A stretch of 15,212 nucleotides of DNA, taken from contig JBKHBT010000082.1 of assembly GCA_046542255.1 (NCBI GenBank), positions 1 to 15,212 on the forward strand. The letters run 5' to 3'. Below the pieces are notes generated by a model that had not been told where the DNA came from, ran no database searches, and was given only the letters and a program-made list of their open reading frames with translations. Source of the stretch: JBKHBT01 sp046542255. GTDB lineage: Bacteria; UBP14; UBA6098; JBKHBT01. Made by a program: the position numbers and the translations under genes. Below are positions 1-8,133 of this stretch, one piece after another (the stretch's first letter is position 1; each line of letters opens with the position of its first letter).

Positions 1-1819
1 CAAAGAGCATTTTCTTTTTAGAAGAGAAAGTTCGTTTGATAGATATAAATTCAATGAAATCGAGATCTGGTTTTATATTGATACCATTAATTAATAATAT
101 TGGAGGTTTTTTGTCTTTAAATAAATCTTTTCTTAAAGCTGTAAAATCGAATAGCTTGTATATTTCATAATCTTTAAATAGCTTTTTTCTAAAGGGTTTA
201 CTACCAAAATTGTATAAAAAAGAAGGAGCATAACAAAGGAGAGAGACTTTGCCTTTGCTCTTGCAAACCTTAAACGATTGCTGCAAAAATAAAAGCTCTA
301 ATTTGTCATTAGGAATCTTTATATTTTCTAGTTTTTCTATTTGATTTGCTGAGATAGTCCATTCCTTTTTTTGCCCGGTGAAAGGCGGATTCCCAATAAC
401 AAGATCAAAGTCCTTAGGAATCTTATCGTTTAATATGCTCCAGAAAAAGCCTTCTTTTTCTTCATTATCTACATCTTTTCCGATTAGCTTTATGCCTTTT
501 AGTTTTGTAAATTTAATCTTTTCTATTTCAGATGGTTTCATAAAATCACAAACTGCTAAATTTAAGCTAAATGCAGAGAGTTCAAGGCATATACCTTCCT
601 TGTCAACTCCGTATATATTTGTGAGTATTGTATTGAGAGTATTATTATCGATTATCCAAGTATTATTTTTTATTTTCCAGATATTTACTAATCGCTTGAA
701 GGCTTTAACCAAAAATATGCCCGAACCGCAGGCTGGATCGAGAATTTTATAATTTAGCGGATCGACATTTTCTATGGTTTCCTGGTTCAATGGTAAGCTT
801 TCATCAAGCATAAGATCTACAAGGATATTAGGTGTATAAACAGCACCTTTTTTATCTGTACCATTATCTTTTAAAAATATCTCATAAATGCTGCTAATTA
901 ACTCAACAGGTAAATGTTTGAATGAATAAAGATCCCAAAGATAGTATTGCCCTTTGTCTTCATTTTTAATGAAAATTCTACTGAAACTTAACAAACATTG
1001 ACTATCAATATCATTTAATAGCTGTTTTTCAAAATTGGATAGTTCAAAAGCATCTCCGTTAAATTTTTTAGATAATTTGTCAAAGAAGACCAATAATTCT
1101 TTAGGTTCGGCTTCATTTAGAAAATCTGTATAATAATCTGCATTTTGCAAATATTCGCTTATTATGGATTCCCCATTTGATTCTGTTCTTTCTTCTAAGT
1201 ACTTGATTAAAAGTGAGAGTATCAAAAGCTTATCAAAGAGGTTTCTTTCATCTTGATTTTCAGAGATATTCCGAATTTCATTTCTAATCGTCTTAATATT
1301 TTCTATCAATAAATCATAAGAGCTTTCAGATTTTAATAAGATATCTTTATTATCTCCATAATCCCAAAAAGTACCTTCATCAAATCTTAATGCTGAGAAT
1401 CTATCTTTTAGTTCATCATCTATTTTTTGAGCTAGTATGAGATCATCAAAGAGTTTAGGTTTTTTGTTTATATCCAATTCAGGTTTTTTTAAACAGTTTA
1501 TGATTTTTATCTTATTATCTGAGAAGATGTAGATAATCGGAACCAGGTTTGCATTCCAAAGCTCCCACTGTAGTTCTGCTATCTCTTTTTCAGCATCAAA
1601 TTGCTGCTGAGAATAATTATAAATATAGGCTTGAGGAATAGAGCGATCATCAATTCTTCTGAAATATACAGCATAAGCACCATATTTTTCAGCTTGATTT
1701 AAATGAATCCTTTCTAAGTAGGTAACATCTGAATGATTAGCTTGATCTACTGTTAATAATCCTAGGCCAGTATAAAAATCAAGTTTTGAATAACTCTTAT
1801 TTTCTATTAAATTCTGCAT
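1..1819 (-). CDS. Adenine-N6 DNA methyltransferase of a restriction-modification or defence system (3' end outside window)
   Basis: The minus-strand frame is open from an ATG at 1819 to the left edge: 606 complete codons with no stop, so the carboxy end is missing. A GGAGG Shine-Dalgarno lies at 1823-1827. Motif I (AdoMet binding) is DPACGSG at residues 361-367, within ILDPACGSGIFLVKAF. Motif IV (catalytic) is NPPF at 477-480, within DLVIGNPPF. This order and spacing is that of gamma-class N6-adenine methyltransferases (HsdM / Eco57I-like, Type I or IIG). About 340 residues precede the fold, including a region around 50-115 (PQAYIYN, then VPIIYIFSDNKIKIINC) that looks like the amino-terminal domain often placed ahead of such enzymes; no clear PD-(D/E)XK nuclease motif is visible in it. 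The segment after NPPF could begin a target-recognition domain. The gene is A+T-rich with many TTA, AGA and ATA codons, consistent with transfer. The methyltransferase call is firm; the system type is not. Confidence 0.88.
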   Translation of the reverse strand, partial: MQNLIENKSYSKLDFYTGLGLLTVDQANHSDVTYLERIHLNQAEKYGAYAVYFRRIDDRSIPQAYIYNYSQQQFDAEKEIAELQWELWNANLVPIIYIFSDNKIKIINCLKKPELDINKKPKLFDDLILAQKIDDELKDRFSALRFDEGTFWDYGDNKDILLKSESSYDLLIENIKTIRNEIRNISENQDERNLFDKLLILSLLIKYLEERTESNGESIISEYLQNADYYTDFLNEAEPKELLVFFDKLSKKFNGDAFELSNFEKQLLNDIDSQCLLSFSRIFIKNEDKGQYYLWDLYSFKHLPVELISSIYEIFLKDNGTDKKGAVYTPNILVDLMLDESLPLNQETIENVDPLNYKILDPACGSGIFLVKAFKRLVNIWKIKNNTWIIDNNTLNTILTNIYGVDKEGICLELSAFSLNLAVCDFMKPSEIEKIKFTKLKGIKLIGKDVDNEEKEGFFWSILNDKIPKDFDLVIGNPPFTGQKKEWTISANQIEKLENIKIPNDKLELLFLQQSFKVCKSKGKVSLLCYAPSFLYNFGSKPFRKKLFKDYEIYKLFDFTALRKDLFKDKKPPILLINGINIKPDLDFIEFISIKRTFSSKKKMLF

Positions 1820-1822
1820 ACA

Positions 1823-1827
1823 CCTCC
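1823..1827 (-). promoter_or_regulatory. Shine-Dalgarno site of the methyltransferase gene
   Basis: GGAGG on the minus strand, three bases before the ATG at 1819. It fixes the start of the left-edge methyltransferase; there is no other ATG with a comparable site upstream in this frame. Confidence 0.6.
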
Positions 1828-1985
1828 ATATAAAATATATAGGTTATAATATTCTTTTCAAGCTTTTTATTAAGTTTTTTTTTAATATAAGTTTTAATAG
1901 CAAACCAATAGATACTCCTTATAAAATAAATGCATTATATTAATTGCTTGGATTATTTGCGATTATTTGATACATTTATCACTTT

Positions 1986-2231
1986 ATGAAACCACCAAAA
2001 ATCAAATCCATAAAAATATTGCCAAACTATCGATTGATAATCCTATTTTCCAATAGTGATAAAAGACTCTATGACGTTAAGAAATTATTCGATATCGAAA
2101 TTTTTCAACCGCTTAAAAATCCTGCTCTTTTTAAGAATGCACAAATCGAAAAAGGTGGTTATGCGGTATCCTGGAATAAAGAAATCGATATCAGCGAATA
2201 TGAATTATGGAAAAATGGCATCCCTCAATAA
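1986..2231 (+). CDS. DUF2442 family small protein
   Basis: An 81-residue protein with the DUF2442 pattern: an opening KIKSIKILPNYRLIILFSN strand pair, a middle YDVKKLFD, then F.PLKNPALFKNA, and a closing block with IDIS..ELWKNG. Family length is usually 75-100 residues, so this looks complete. Many DUF2442 genes sit next to a DUF4160 gene and are suspected of being part of small toxin-antitoxin-like pairs; the function is not established. No DUF4160 partner is visible: the 166 bases upstream hold no gene and the next gene is the phosphorylase 237 bases downstream. The gene diverges from the methyltransferase across an A+T-rich gap. There is no clear Shine-Dalgarno before this ATG, but the family alignment begins at this point. 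Family call fairly sure, role unknown. Confidence 0.75.
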   Translation: MKPPKIKSIKILPNYRLIILFSNSDKRLYDVKKLFDIEIFQPLKNPALFKNAQIEKGGYAVSWNKEIDISEYELWKNGIPQ

Positions 2232-2468
2232 GAAATTCGCTTTATCCCTTGCCCTCCCCAAAATATCCCATAAATTATAGTCGATATGATATCTACCGAT
2301 ATATCTAATAAGAATAATTGAAAACTTACCATAGAGGCCCAGCTCCATAACCAACTGGATCCATACAGGCACGGTCAATAATCCGCGTTTACTGTCGATG
2401 CTATCAGATATCGATAGATTTGTCCTTCAGGGGAGTTAGATGGGCCGTCGATAAAAAGCGAGGATGAT

Positions 2469-5012
2469 ATGGGTTTTGAAAATAATTCAATATATTTTAC
2501 CGATGGACAAGCACTCGAGACCTATTCTCTCGAGAACCAAATAGCCGAACATCTAGAATTCCGGCTAGCCAAAAATAAAATTACCAGCACACCACGGGAT
2601 TTCTATACCGCTCTGGCGCTTTCTATTCGCGATCGGATGATACGTAAATGGATTCGTACTCAGCAGCAATATGTAAATAAGAATGTCAAAAAAGTGTTCT
2701 ATCTCTCGATGGAATTCCTCATGGGCCGGCTGATGGGAAATGCGCTCATTTCACTCGGCTTCTACGATGAATGCAAACGCATTATGGCAGACCTCGGGCA
2801 TGACCTCGAAGACATTATCGCCATCGAAGAAGATATGGGACTGGGAAATGGCGGACTCGGAAGACTGGCTGCCGGCTTCCTCGACTCGATGGCTACACTC
2901 GAACTTCCCGCATATGGATATGGAATACGATACGAATACGGAATCTTCAAACAGGATATCGAAAATGGCTACCAAATCGAAAGGCCGGATAATTGGCTCA
3001 GGTACGGCAATCCATGGGAAATCATGCGGCCGGAGCTGACATACAGAATCCGTTTTGGCGGTAGAGTTACAAGCTATCTCGGTAGAAATGGCAAGGATAT
3101 CTATCAATGGATCGATACCGATGATGTTCTCGCTATGGCATATGATGTGCCTATCCCGGGCTTCTGGACAGATAATGTCAATAACCTGAGGCTCTGGGAA
3201 GCCAAAGCCACACATGAATTCAACTTCACAGACTTCAACCGAGGAAACTATACAAAAGCAGTCGAAAATAAATATCAAAGCGAGACGATATCAAAAGTAC
3301 TATATCCGAATGATAATATGCAATCGGGCAAAGAACTTCGACTGAAACAGCAGTACTTCTTCGTAAGCGCGACATTGCAGGATATTATCCGCAAATTCAA
3401 GATCAATAATGATGATTTCGAGCTTTTCTCCCAGAAGACAGCTATTCACCTAAACGACACACATCCATCACTGGCGATACCGGAGCTAATGCGTATTTTC
3501 GTCGATGAGGAAGGTCTCGAATGGGACAAGGCATGGCAGATTTGTAAAGGCACATTCGCATACACCAATCACACGGTTCTTTCAGAAGCTCTGGAAACCT
3601 GGTCTGCCGAGATTCTCGAGAAGTTTCTACCAAGACATCTTCAGATAATAGAAAAAATCAATTTCCGCTTTCTCGAAAAAGTCCGCTGGCATTCCCGTAA
3701 TGACGAAAACAAGATATCGAGAATGTCAATATTCCAGGAAGGGCATAAAAAACGGGTCAGGATGGCCAATCTTTCGATTATTGGCTCGCACTCTGTCAAT
3801 GGAGTCGCCAGGCTGCATACCGAGATTATCAAAAATCGCCATTTCAAAGATTTCTATGAATTCCAGCCGAAGAAATTCAATTCCAAGACCAATGGCATTA
3901 CGCAGCGCAGATGGCTTCTGCTTGCAAATCGCCCTCTCGCCGACTCGATTACCGAAAGAATCGGAGCCGATTGGGTCAAAGACCTCTATGAACTCAAGAA
4001 AATTGAGAAATATATCGATGATGATAAATTCCGAAAAGAATTCAAAGCAGCGCGCAAGCAGAAAAAAGACGAGCTTTATGATTATATCGAAGACGAATAT
4101 GATGTCAAAATAAATCGCGATTCGCTATTGGATGTACAGGTCAAAAGGCTTCATGAATACAAACGCCAGCTAATGAATGCGATGCATGTAATCCATATTT
4201 ATAATACAATCAAAGACAATCCAAATGGTGATTTCACTCCGCGCACAGTTATTTTTGCTGGCAAGGCTGCCCCTGGTTATTATATGTCGAAAATGATTAT
4301 AAAATTAATCAATTCGATATCAAATGTGATCAATAATGACCCTGAGATTGGCGATAAGCTAAAGGTGATTTTCCTGAAGAACTACTCTGTTTCTCTCGCC
4401 GAAAGGATAATGCCCGCTACCGATTTGTCTGAACAGATTTCGACTGCTGGCTATGAAGCTTCCGGTACCGGTAATATGAAATTCCAGCTTAATGGCGCCA
4501 TTACTGTCGGGACGCTCGATGGCGCAAATATCGAGATCAAAGAAGAAGTCGGTGATGACAATATATTCATATTCGGCAAAACTGCCGATGAGATTCAGGA
4601 GCTTTATAGTAATGGATACAATCCTCGCGAGATCTATGAAGAGAATAAGCAGCTCAAAAGAGTCCTGGATATGATAAATGACAATTTCTTCAATCCTTAT
4701 GAACCGGGTATTTTCAAGCCGATTTTCGAGGAGCTTGTCAATCAGGGCGACCATTTCGCCGTGCTTGCCGATTTCCAGTCCTATGTCGATATACAGGAGA
4801 AGATCAGCGAAGAATTCCTTGACAGCGAAAAATGGATAACCATGTCGATTCGAAATATGACAAGAAGCGGGAAATTCTCATGCGATAGAACAATACAGGA
4901 ATATGCACATGAAATATGGAAAATCAAAGGCTTTCGCATAAAAGTCGATGATAAGATACCTGTTTCGAAATATCATGAAGAAATCGCTCGCGAAAATGCC
5001 GATGAAGAATAA
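2469..5012 (+). CDS. glgP: Alpha-glucan (glycogen/starch/maltodextrin) phosphorylase, GT35
   Basis: This 847-residue enzyme releases glucose-1-phosphate from the non-reducing ends of alpha-1,4-glucans in the cytoplasm, using pyridoxal phosphate (PLP). Family landmarks appear in order: YLSMEFLMGR at 78-87, NGGLGRLA at 127-134, HLNDTHP at about 327-333, QVKRLHEYKRQ from 557, and the PLP signature EASGTGNMKF at 663-672, with K671 as the PLP lysine. Length matches full bacterial members (roughly 800-850), with no gap or frameshift. The start is supported by a GAGGA element about five bases before the ATG. It appears to be a single-gene unit: no other glycogen gene flanks it, and gaps of 237 and 169 bases separate it from its neighbours. 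The sequence cannot separate glycogen from maltodextrin specificity, so malP is an alternative name. Confidence 0.97.
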   Translation: MGFENNSIYFTDGQALETYSLENQIAEHLEFRLAKNKITSTPRDFYTALALSIRDRMIRKWIRTQQQYVNKNVKKVFYLSMEFLMGRLMGNALISLGFYDECKRIMADLGHDLEDIIAIEEDMGLGNGGLGRLAAGFLDSMATLELPAYGYGIRYEYGIFKQDIENGYQIERPDNWLRYGNPWEIMRPELTYRIRFGGRVTSYLGRNGKDIYQWIDTDDVLAMAYDVPIPGFWTDNVNNLRLWEAKATHEFNFTDFNRGNYTKAVENKYQSETISKVLYPNDNMQSGKELRLKQQYFFVSATLQDIIRKFKINNDDFELFSQKTAIHLNDTHPSLAIPELMRIFVDEEGLEWDKAWQICKGTFAYTNHTVLSEALETWSAEILEKFLPRHLQIIEKINFRFLEKVRWHSRNDENKISRMSIFQEGHKKRVRMANLSIIGSHSVNGVARLHTEIIKNRHFKDFYEFQPKKFNSKTNGITQRRWLLLANRPLADSITERIGADWVKDLYELKKIEKYIDDDKFRKEFKAARKQKKDELYDYIEDEYDVKINRDSLLDVQVKRLHEYKRQLMNAMHVIHIYNTIKDNPNGDFTPRTVIFAGKAAPGYYMSKMIIKLINSISNVINNDPEIGDKLKVIFLKNYSVSLAERIMPATDLSEQISTAGYEASGTGNMKFQLNGAITVGTLDGANIEIKEEVGDDNIFIFGKTADEIQELYSNGYNPREIYEENKQLKRVLDMINDNFFNPYEPGIFKPIFEELVNQGDHFAVLADFQSYVDIQEKISEEFLDSEKWITMSIRNMTRSGKFSCDRTIQEYAHEIWKIKGFRIKVDDKIPVSKYHEEIARENADEE

Positions 5013-5181
5013 GCTATTCACCAGCTTGAATTCATTTTATATCATACGTATCGATTAAATCGATCAAAATAGATAATCAAATTACTCTTGCTAAATATAC
5101 CTTTTTGCTTAGATTATAAAAAGGGCATGAAGTTATCGTAGTAGTGAATTTGCCCGTGTAAAATCCATTTAAGGGGATAAA

Positions 5182-7284
5182 ATGCAGAAGTCGGCATTGC
5201 TACTTGTCTTATTTAGTATTATGATAGTAAATGCAGGGGAAGTATATGAAAAAATAGTTATCCCTCGTGATGATGCATGGACATATATGTATCGCAATCG
5301 TTTCGATGATGCCGTCATCGAACTTGAGAAATTCATCGCCGATGAGGCATCGCTTTTTAGGATTGGATATTCTTATATCTATTCTAGCGAGCCGCAGAAT
5401 GCTGTGGTTTATCTACTTAAACTCCCTGATAATTCATGGAAATTTTATGCTATCGGTTTGGCCTATTATAAGGCAGGAAAATATGACAAAGCAACTGAAT
5501 ACCTATCGGCATACAAATTCGAGCCGCATCTTGCTTATATGGCACAAAAGCTCAAATATGATGCCCTCAAAGAAAATGAAGATTTCCAGGAAGCATTAAA
5601 ACAACTCAAATATCTTCGCAGTGAATTTCCATCCGAAATTGGAAGCCGAAGATTTATGCTCGAAAAGCTTCGCATCTACAAAAAATCCGGCCAAAGGAGC
5701 GATGCAATTCTTACACTGAATGAAATCCTCAAAAAGACAGATTCATACTCTACTTCAGCAGCCCAGATTATGAAAGATGCCGAAATCCCCAAGCCGATGT
5801 ATCGGTCTATGGCAGATGCATTCTACAATGGCAAAAAATACTCCCTTGCCCGGAAATTCTATGAGAAATATCTCGATGACGGCCATCTCAATGGCGGAAA
5901 TAAAGACGGAAAGGCAATTTTCCGCATAGCACGCTGTAATGACAAAACCGGCCGCTATACAATCGCTCTGGGTGAATATCGCAAGATGAAGGATGAGAAG
6001 CTATTTAATGAGGGTTGGGCTATTTTTGGGATTGTCCGCTGCCTGCGCAAACTGGGCCGACATGATGAAGCATTGAAAGAGCTTAAAGCAAATAAAGCCC
6101 TTTGGGAGAATTCGACTTCCGCGCCATATGTGCTATGGGAAGGCTATGAAATAGGCCGCGAGACAAAAGACTATGCACTCGCTGCGAAATATGCCGGTAT
6201 TCTCGCCAAAAAACATACCTCGCATGACCTGGGCGATAACGGAGTAGTGCAGGCCGGAATTTTCCATGTAATGGACAATGATTATGAAAAGGCTAATGAG
6301 TATTTCAGCTTCATTTATAAAAGCCCGAAGTTCAGCTATGAGAGTTTCAAGAATATCGGGCGATACTGGTCTTCCAGAATAGACGTAAATACCAAATTCG
6401 ATGATGCTCAATCCGGTCTTCCCGATTTCTATACATACCATAGGCTTGCCGATAGCCTCCATCGAAGCGTACCTTCTGCCTGCCATATTTTGCCCGATGT
6501 AGATTGGGACCAGACCATAGATAGCCTGTTTACGGTACTTCGTTCGGGTTGGTTCAAAGATGAAAGATTAAATAGAGACGATCCACATCTTCGCTGGGGC
6601 AGGTTCTTCGCATACTGGGGCATGGCCAAATGGGCAAGTATCGAATATGAGGCATTTCTCGATAGTAATCCCGACATTGCAAATACTATAGCAGCACTCG
6701 AACTTTTCGATGAATTGCGCGAATCGGGAATCACGAATCTGGCCTATGAAATTGGTTTGGATATCGTTAATGCATATAAGCGAAATGTAGGCGAGCCACC
6801 GATGATACTCTATCGCCTTTCATATCCGGTATTTTTCGAAGATATACTTAATACCCTCTGTCCTTCATTCGGTGTAGATCCGCTTTTTGTGCTTTCTGTC
6901 ATGCGCCAGGAAAGCCGCTATGACCCGGATGCCAGATCATGGGCAAATGCAAGAGGGCTTATGCAAGTTATACCTAAAACCGGCAATAGCATTGCAAGGT
7001 CTCTTAGCACCAATGGCTATGAAACAATCCATCTCTACGACCCTTATCTTTCTGTCGAATTTGGCGCATTTTTGCTCGGCGACCTGATTAAGAGAATGGG
7101 CGATCATTATGCAGCAGCAGCGGCGTACAATGCCGGAGAAGCTCCGGTCAAAAGGTGGAAGTCTTTGCCAATAGCAGAGATAGACCCATTGGTTTTCACA
7201 GAAATAATCGACTATAAGCAGACAAGGCATTATGTCCGTCATGTGATGGAGAATTATTTCCGTTATTATGATATTTGGTATTAG
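5182..7284 (+). CDS. Exported Slt-type lytic murein transglycosylase with helical-repeat (TPR-like) body
   Basis: This 700-residue protein is predicted to cleave peptidoglycan glycan strands in the periplasm, leaving 1,6-anhydro ends. A signal peptide spans about residues 1-18 (hydrophobic core LLLVLFSIMIV, cut after NA). Residues 25-540 are mostly helical, with TPR-like pairs such as AYYKAGKYDKATEYL and ARKFYEKYL, resembling the superhelical body of Slt70. The carboxy-terminal SLT domain covers about 555-690. It shows the catalytic glutamate E577 in MRQESRYDP, then ARGLMQVIP (590-598) and AAYNAGE (647-653), all intact. The ATG follows an AAGGGG Shine-Dalgarno by a few bases. The stop codon directly touches the next ATG, so the two genes are probably co-translated. 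Architecture and motifs are clear. The choice among Slt subfamilies is less so, hence no gene symbol. Confidence 0.93.
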   Translation: MQKSALLLVLFSIMIVNAGEVYEKIVIPRDDAWTYMYRNRFDDAVIELEKFIADEASLFRIGYSYIYSSEPQNAVVYLLKLPDNSWKFYAIGLAYYKAGKYDKATEYLSAYKFEPHLAYMAQKLKYDALKENEDFQEALKQLKYLRSEFPSEIGSRRFMLEKLRIYKKSGQRSDAILTLNEILKKTDSYSTSAAQIMKDAEIPKPMYRSMADAFYNGKKYSLARKFYEKYLDDGHLNGGNKDGKAIFRIARCNDKTGRYTIALGEYRKMKDEKLFNEGWAIFGIVRCLRKLGRHDEALKELKANKALWENSTSAPYVLWEGYEIGRETKDYALAAKYAGILAKKHTSHDLGDNGVVQAGIFHVMDNDYEKANEYFSFIYKSPKFSYESFKNIGRYWSSRIDVNTKFDDAQSGLPDFYTYHRLADSLHRSVPSACHILPDVDWDQTIDSLFTVLRSGWFKDERLNRDDPHLRWGRFFAYWGMAKWASIEYEAFLDSNPDIANTIAALELFDELRESGITNLAYEIGLDIVNAYKRNVGEPPMILYRLSYPVFFEDILNTLCPSFGVDPLFVLSVMRQESRYDPDARSWANARGLMQVIPKTGNSIARSLSTNGYETIHLYDPYLSVEFGAFLLGDLIKRMGDHYAAAAAYNAGEAPVKRWKSLPIAEIDPLVFTEIIDYKQTRHYVRHVMENYFRYYDIWY

Positions 7285-8082
7285 ATGGGAAAATTATACT
7301 TCATAATCTTATCTCTGCTTTTCCTCGCCGCCTGCTCAGAAGACAATCAAGAAGACGGCCCCGATTTCAACGATACCCTTTCGCCTTCAATAGAGATAAT
7401 ATATCCCAAAAATGGCGATACTATTTACGGAGACTATACCATCGAAGTCGAATATTCCGATGATGATATGGTCGATCGCGTGAAGTTTATTGTCGATAGG
7501 GCTGTTTTGGGATGGTCCTATGATTCGCCTTTTTCATACGAACATACGCCCGGCTCAGAATTCAATGGCTCACATGAGCTTCAGGCACTGGCCTATGACC
7601 GCTCGGATAATGCTTCGCTATCTCAAACAGTATATTACTCATTCTACCGGGATTTGACACCGCAAGGCAATGCCATAATCCGCGCCAAAGTTCTCGACTA
7701 TGCCGGTGATGGCGAATTAGATGACGATAGCCCGGGCGATCCATATTTTATCTTCTCATTTATTGTTGAAAACGACACCACAGATTTCTATAGCATAGCT
7801 TTCATAGACACAGCATCGATGGAATATCCATACAATGCCGATTTCGATATTCCCGACCATGCGACAGGTTTCAAATTCGCATTCTGGGTCTATGACCTGG
7901 ATGCTGGCGGGTCAGAATGGGTGGATTATACGCCAGATGCCGACAGCCGTGCATATCTTTTCACATTAACGCTCGATGATTTGCCATTTGAACAAAGTTA
8001 TAATGGCGAAGATGATGGCAATCCTGATGAGCCGGATTGTCGCGTTAGACTCGAGCTTACCAAAATTGTCATCGAAGAATAG
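7285..8082 (+). CDS. Lipoprotein with an amino-terminal bacterial Ig-like domain
   Basis: A 265-residue protein with a lipoprotein signal: a hydrophobic stretch from residue 4, then lipobox FLAAC with the modified cysteine at C17, followed by an acidic linker (SEDNQEDGPDFND). Residues 30-125 form an Ig-like repeat of the kind starting SIEIIYPKNGDTIYG and containing VDRVKFIVD and HELQALAYD. This pattern is common in bacterial surface proteins that carry Big-type domains. The rest, about 130-265, looks like a second beta-rich domain and is not recognised. The protein is strongly acidic. Its ATG directly follows the TAG of the transglycosylase with no base between and no Shine-Dalgarno of its own, so it is probably translated by coupling. 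It may be an envelope partner of that enzyme; this is inference from position alone. Confidence 0.85.
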   Translation: MGKLYFIILSLLFLAACSEDNQEDGPDFNDTLSPSIEIIYPKNGDTIYGDYTIEVEYSDDDMVDRVKFIVDRAVLGWSYDSPFSYEHTPGSEFNGSHELQALAYDRSDNASLSQTVYYSFYRDLTPQGNAIIRAKVLDYAGDGELDDDSPGDPYFIFSFIVENDTTDFYSIAFIDTASMEYPYNADFDIPDHATGFKFAFWVYDLDAGGSEWVDYTPDADSRAYLFTLTLDDLPFEQSYNGEDDGNPDEPDCRVRLELTKIVIEE

Positions 8083-8100
8083 AATTATGGGCAAGAGATA

Positions 8101-8127
8101 ATTATCATATGATAATGAATTCGAATT
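8101..8127. repeat. Two adjacent perfect palindromes between convergent genes
   Basis: ATTATCATATGATAAT (8101-8116) is a perfect 16-base palindrome. AATTCGAATT (8118-8127) is a perfect 10-base palindrome one base later. They occupy the 51-base gap between the convergent lipoprotein and the unrecognised minus-strand gene. Neither has a G+C-rich stem with a U-run, so they are not standard intrinsic terminators. They could be a protein-binding site or a chance effect of A+T-rich sequence. Confidence 0.45.
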
Positions 8128-8133
8128 TCTTGT

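Noticed and set aside
378..752. Plus-strand ORF of 124 codons at the left edge
   Set aside because: It is antisense to the methyltransferase frame, which carries DPACGSG and NPPF in this very stretch; the plus-strand product is serine/phenylalanine-rich shadow sequence.
2205..2372. Minus-strand ORF of about 55 codons with a GTG start, hydrophobic in its first half
   Set aside because: It overlaps the end of the DUF2442 gene, has no ATG at a useful place and no Shine-Dalgarno; most likely the phosphorylase upstream region read backwards.
5011..5027. Small hairpin AAGCT/AGCTT just after the phosphorylase stop
   Set aside because: Only five base pairs, A+T-rich, and no clear U-run; too weak to call a terminator.
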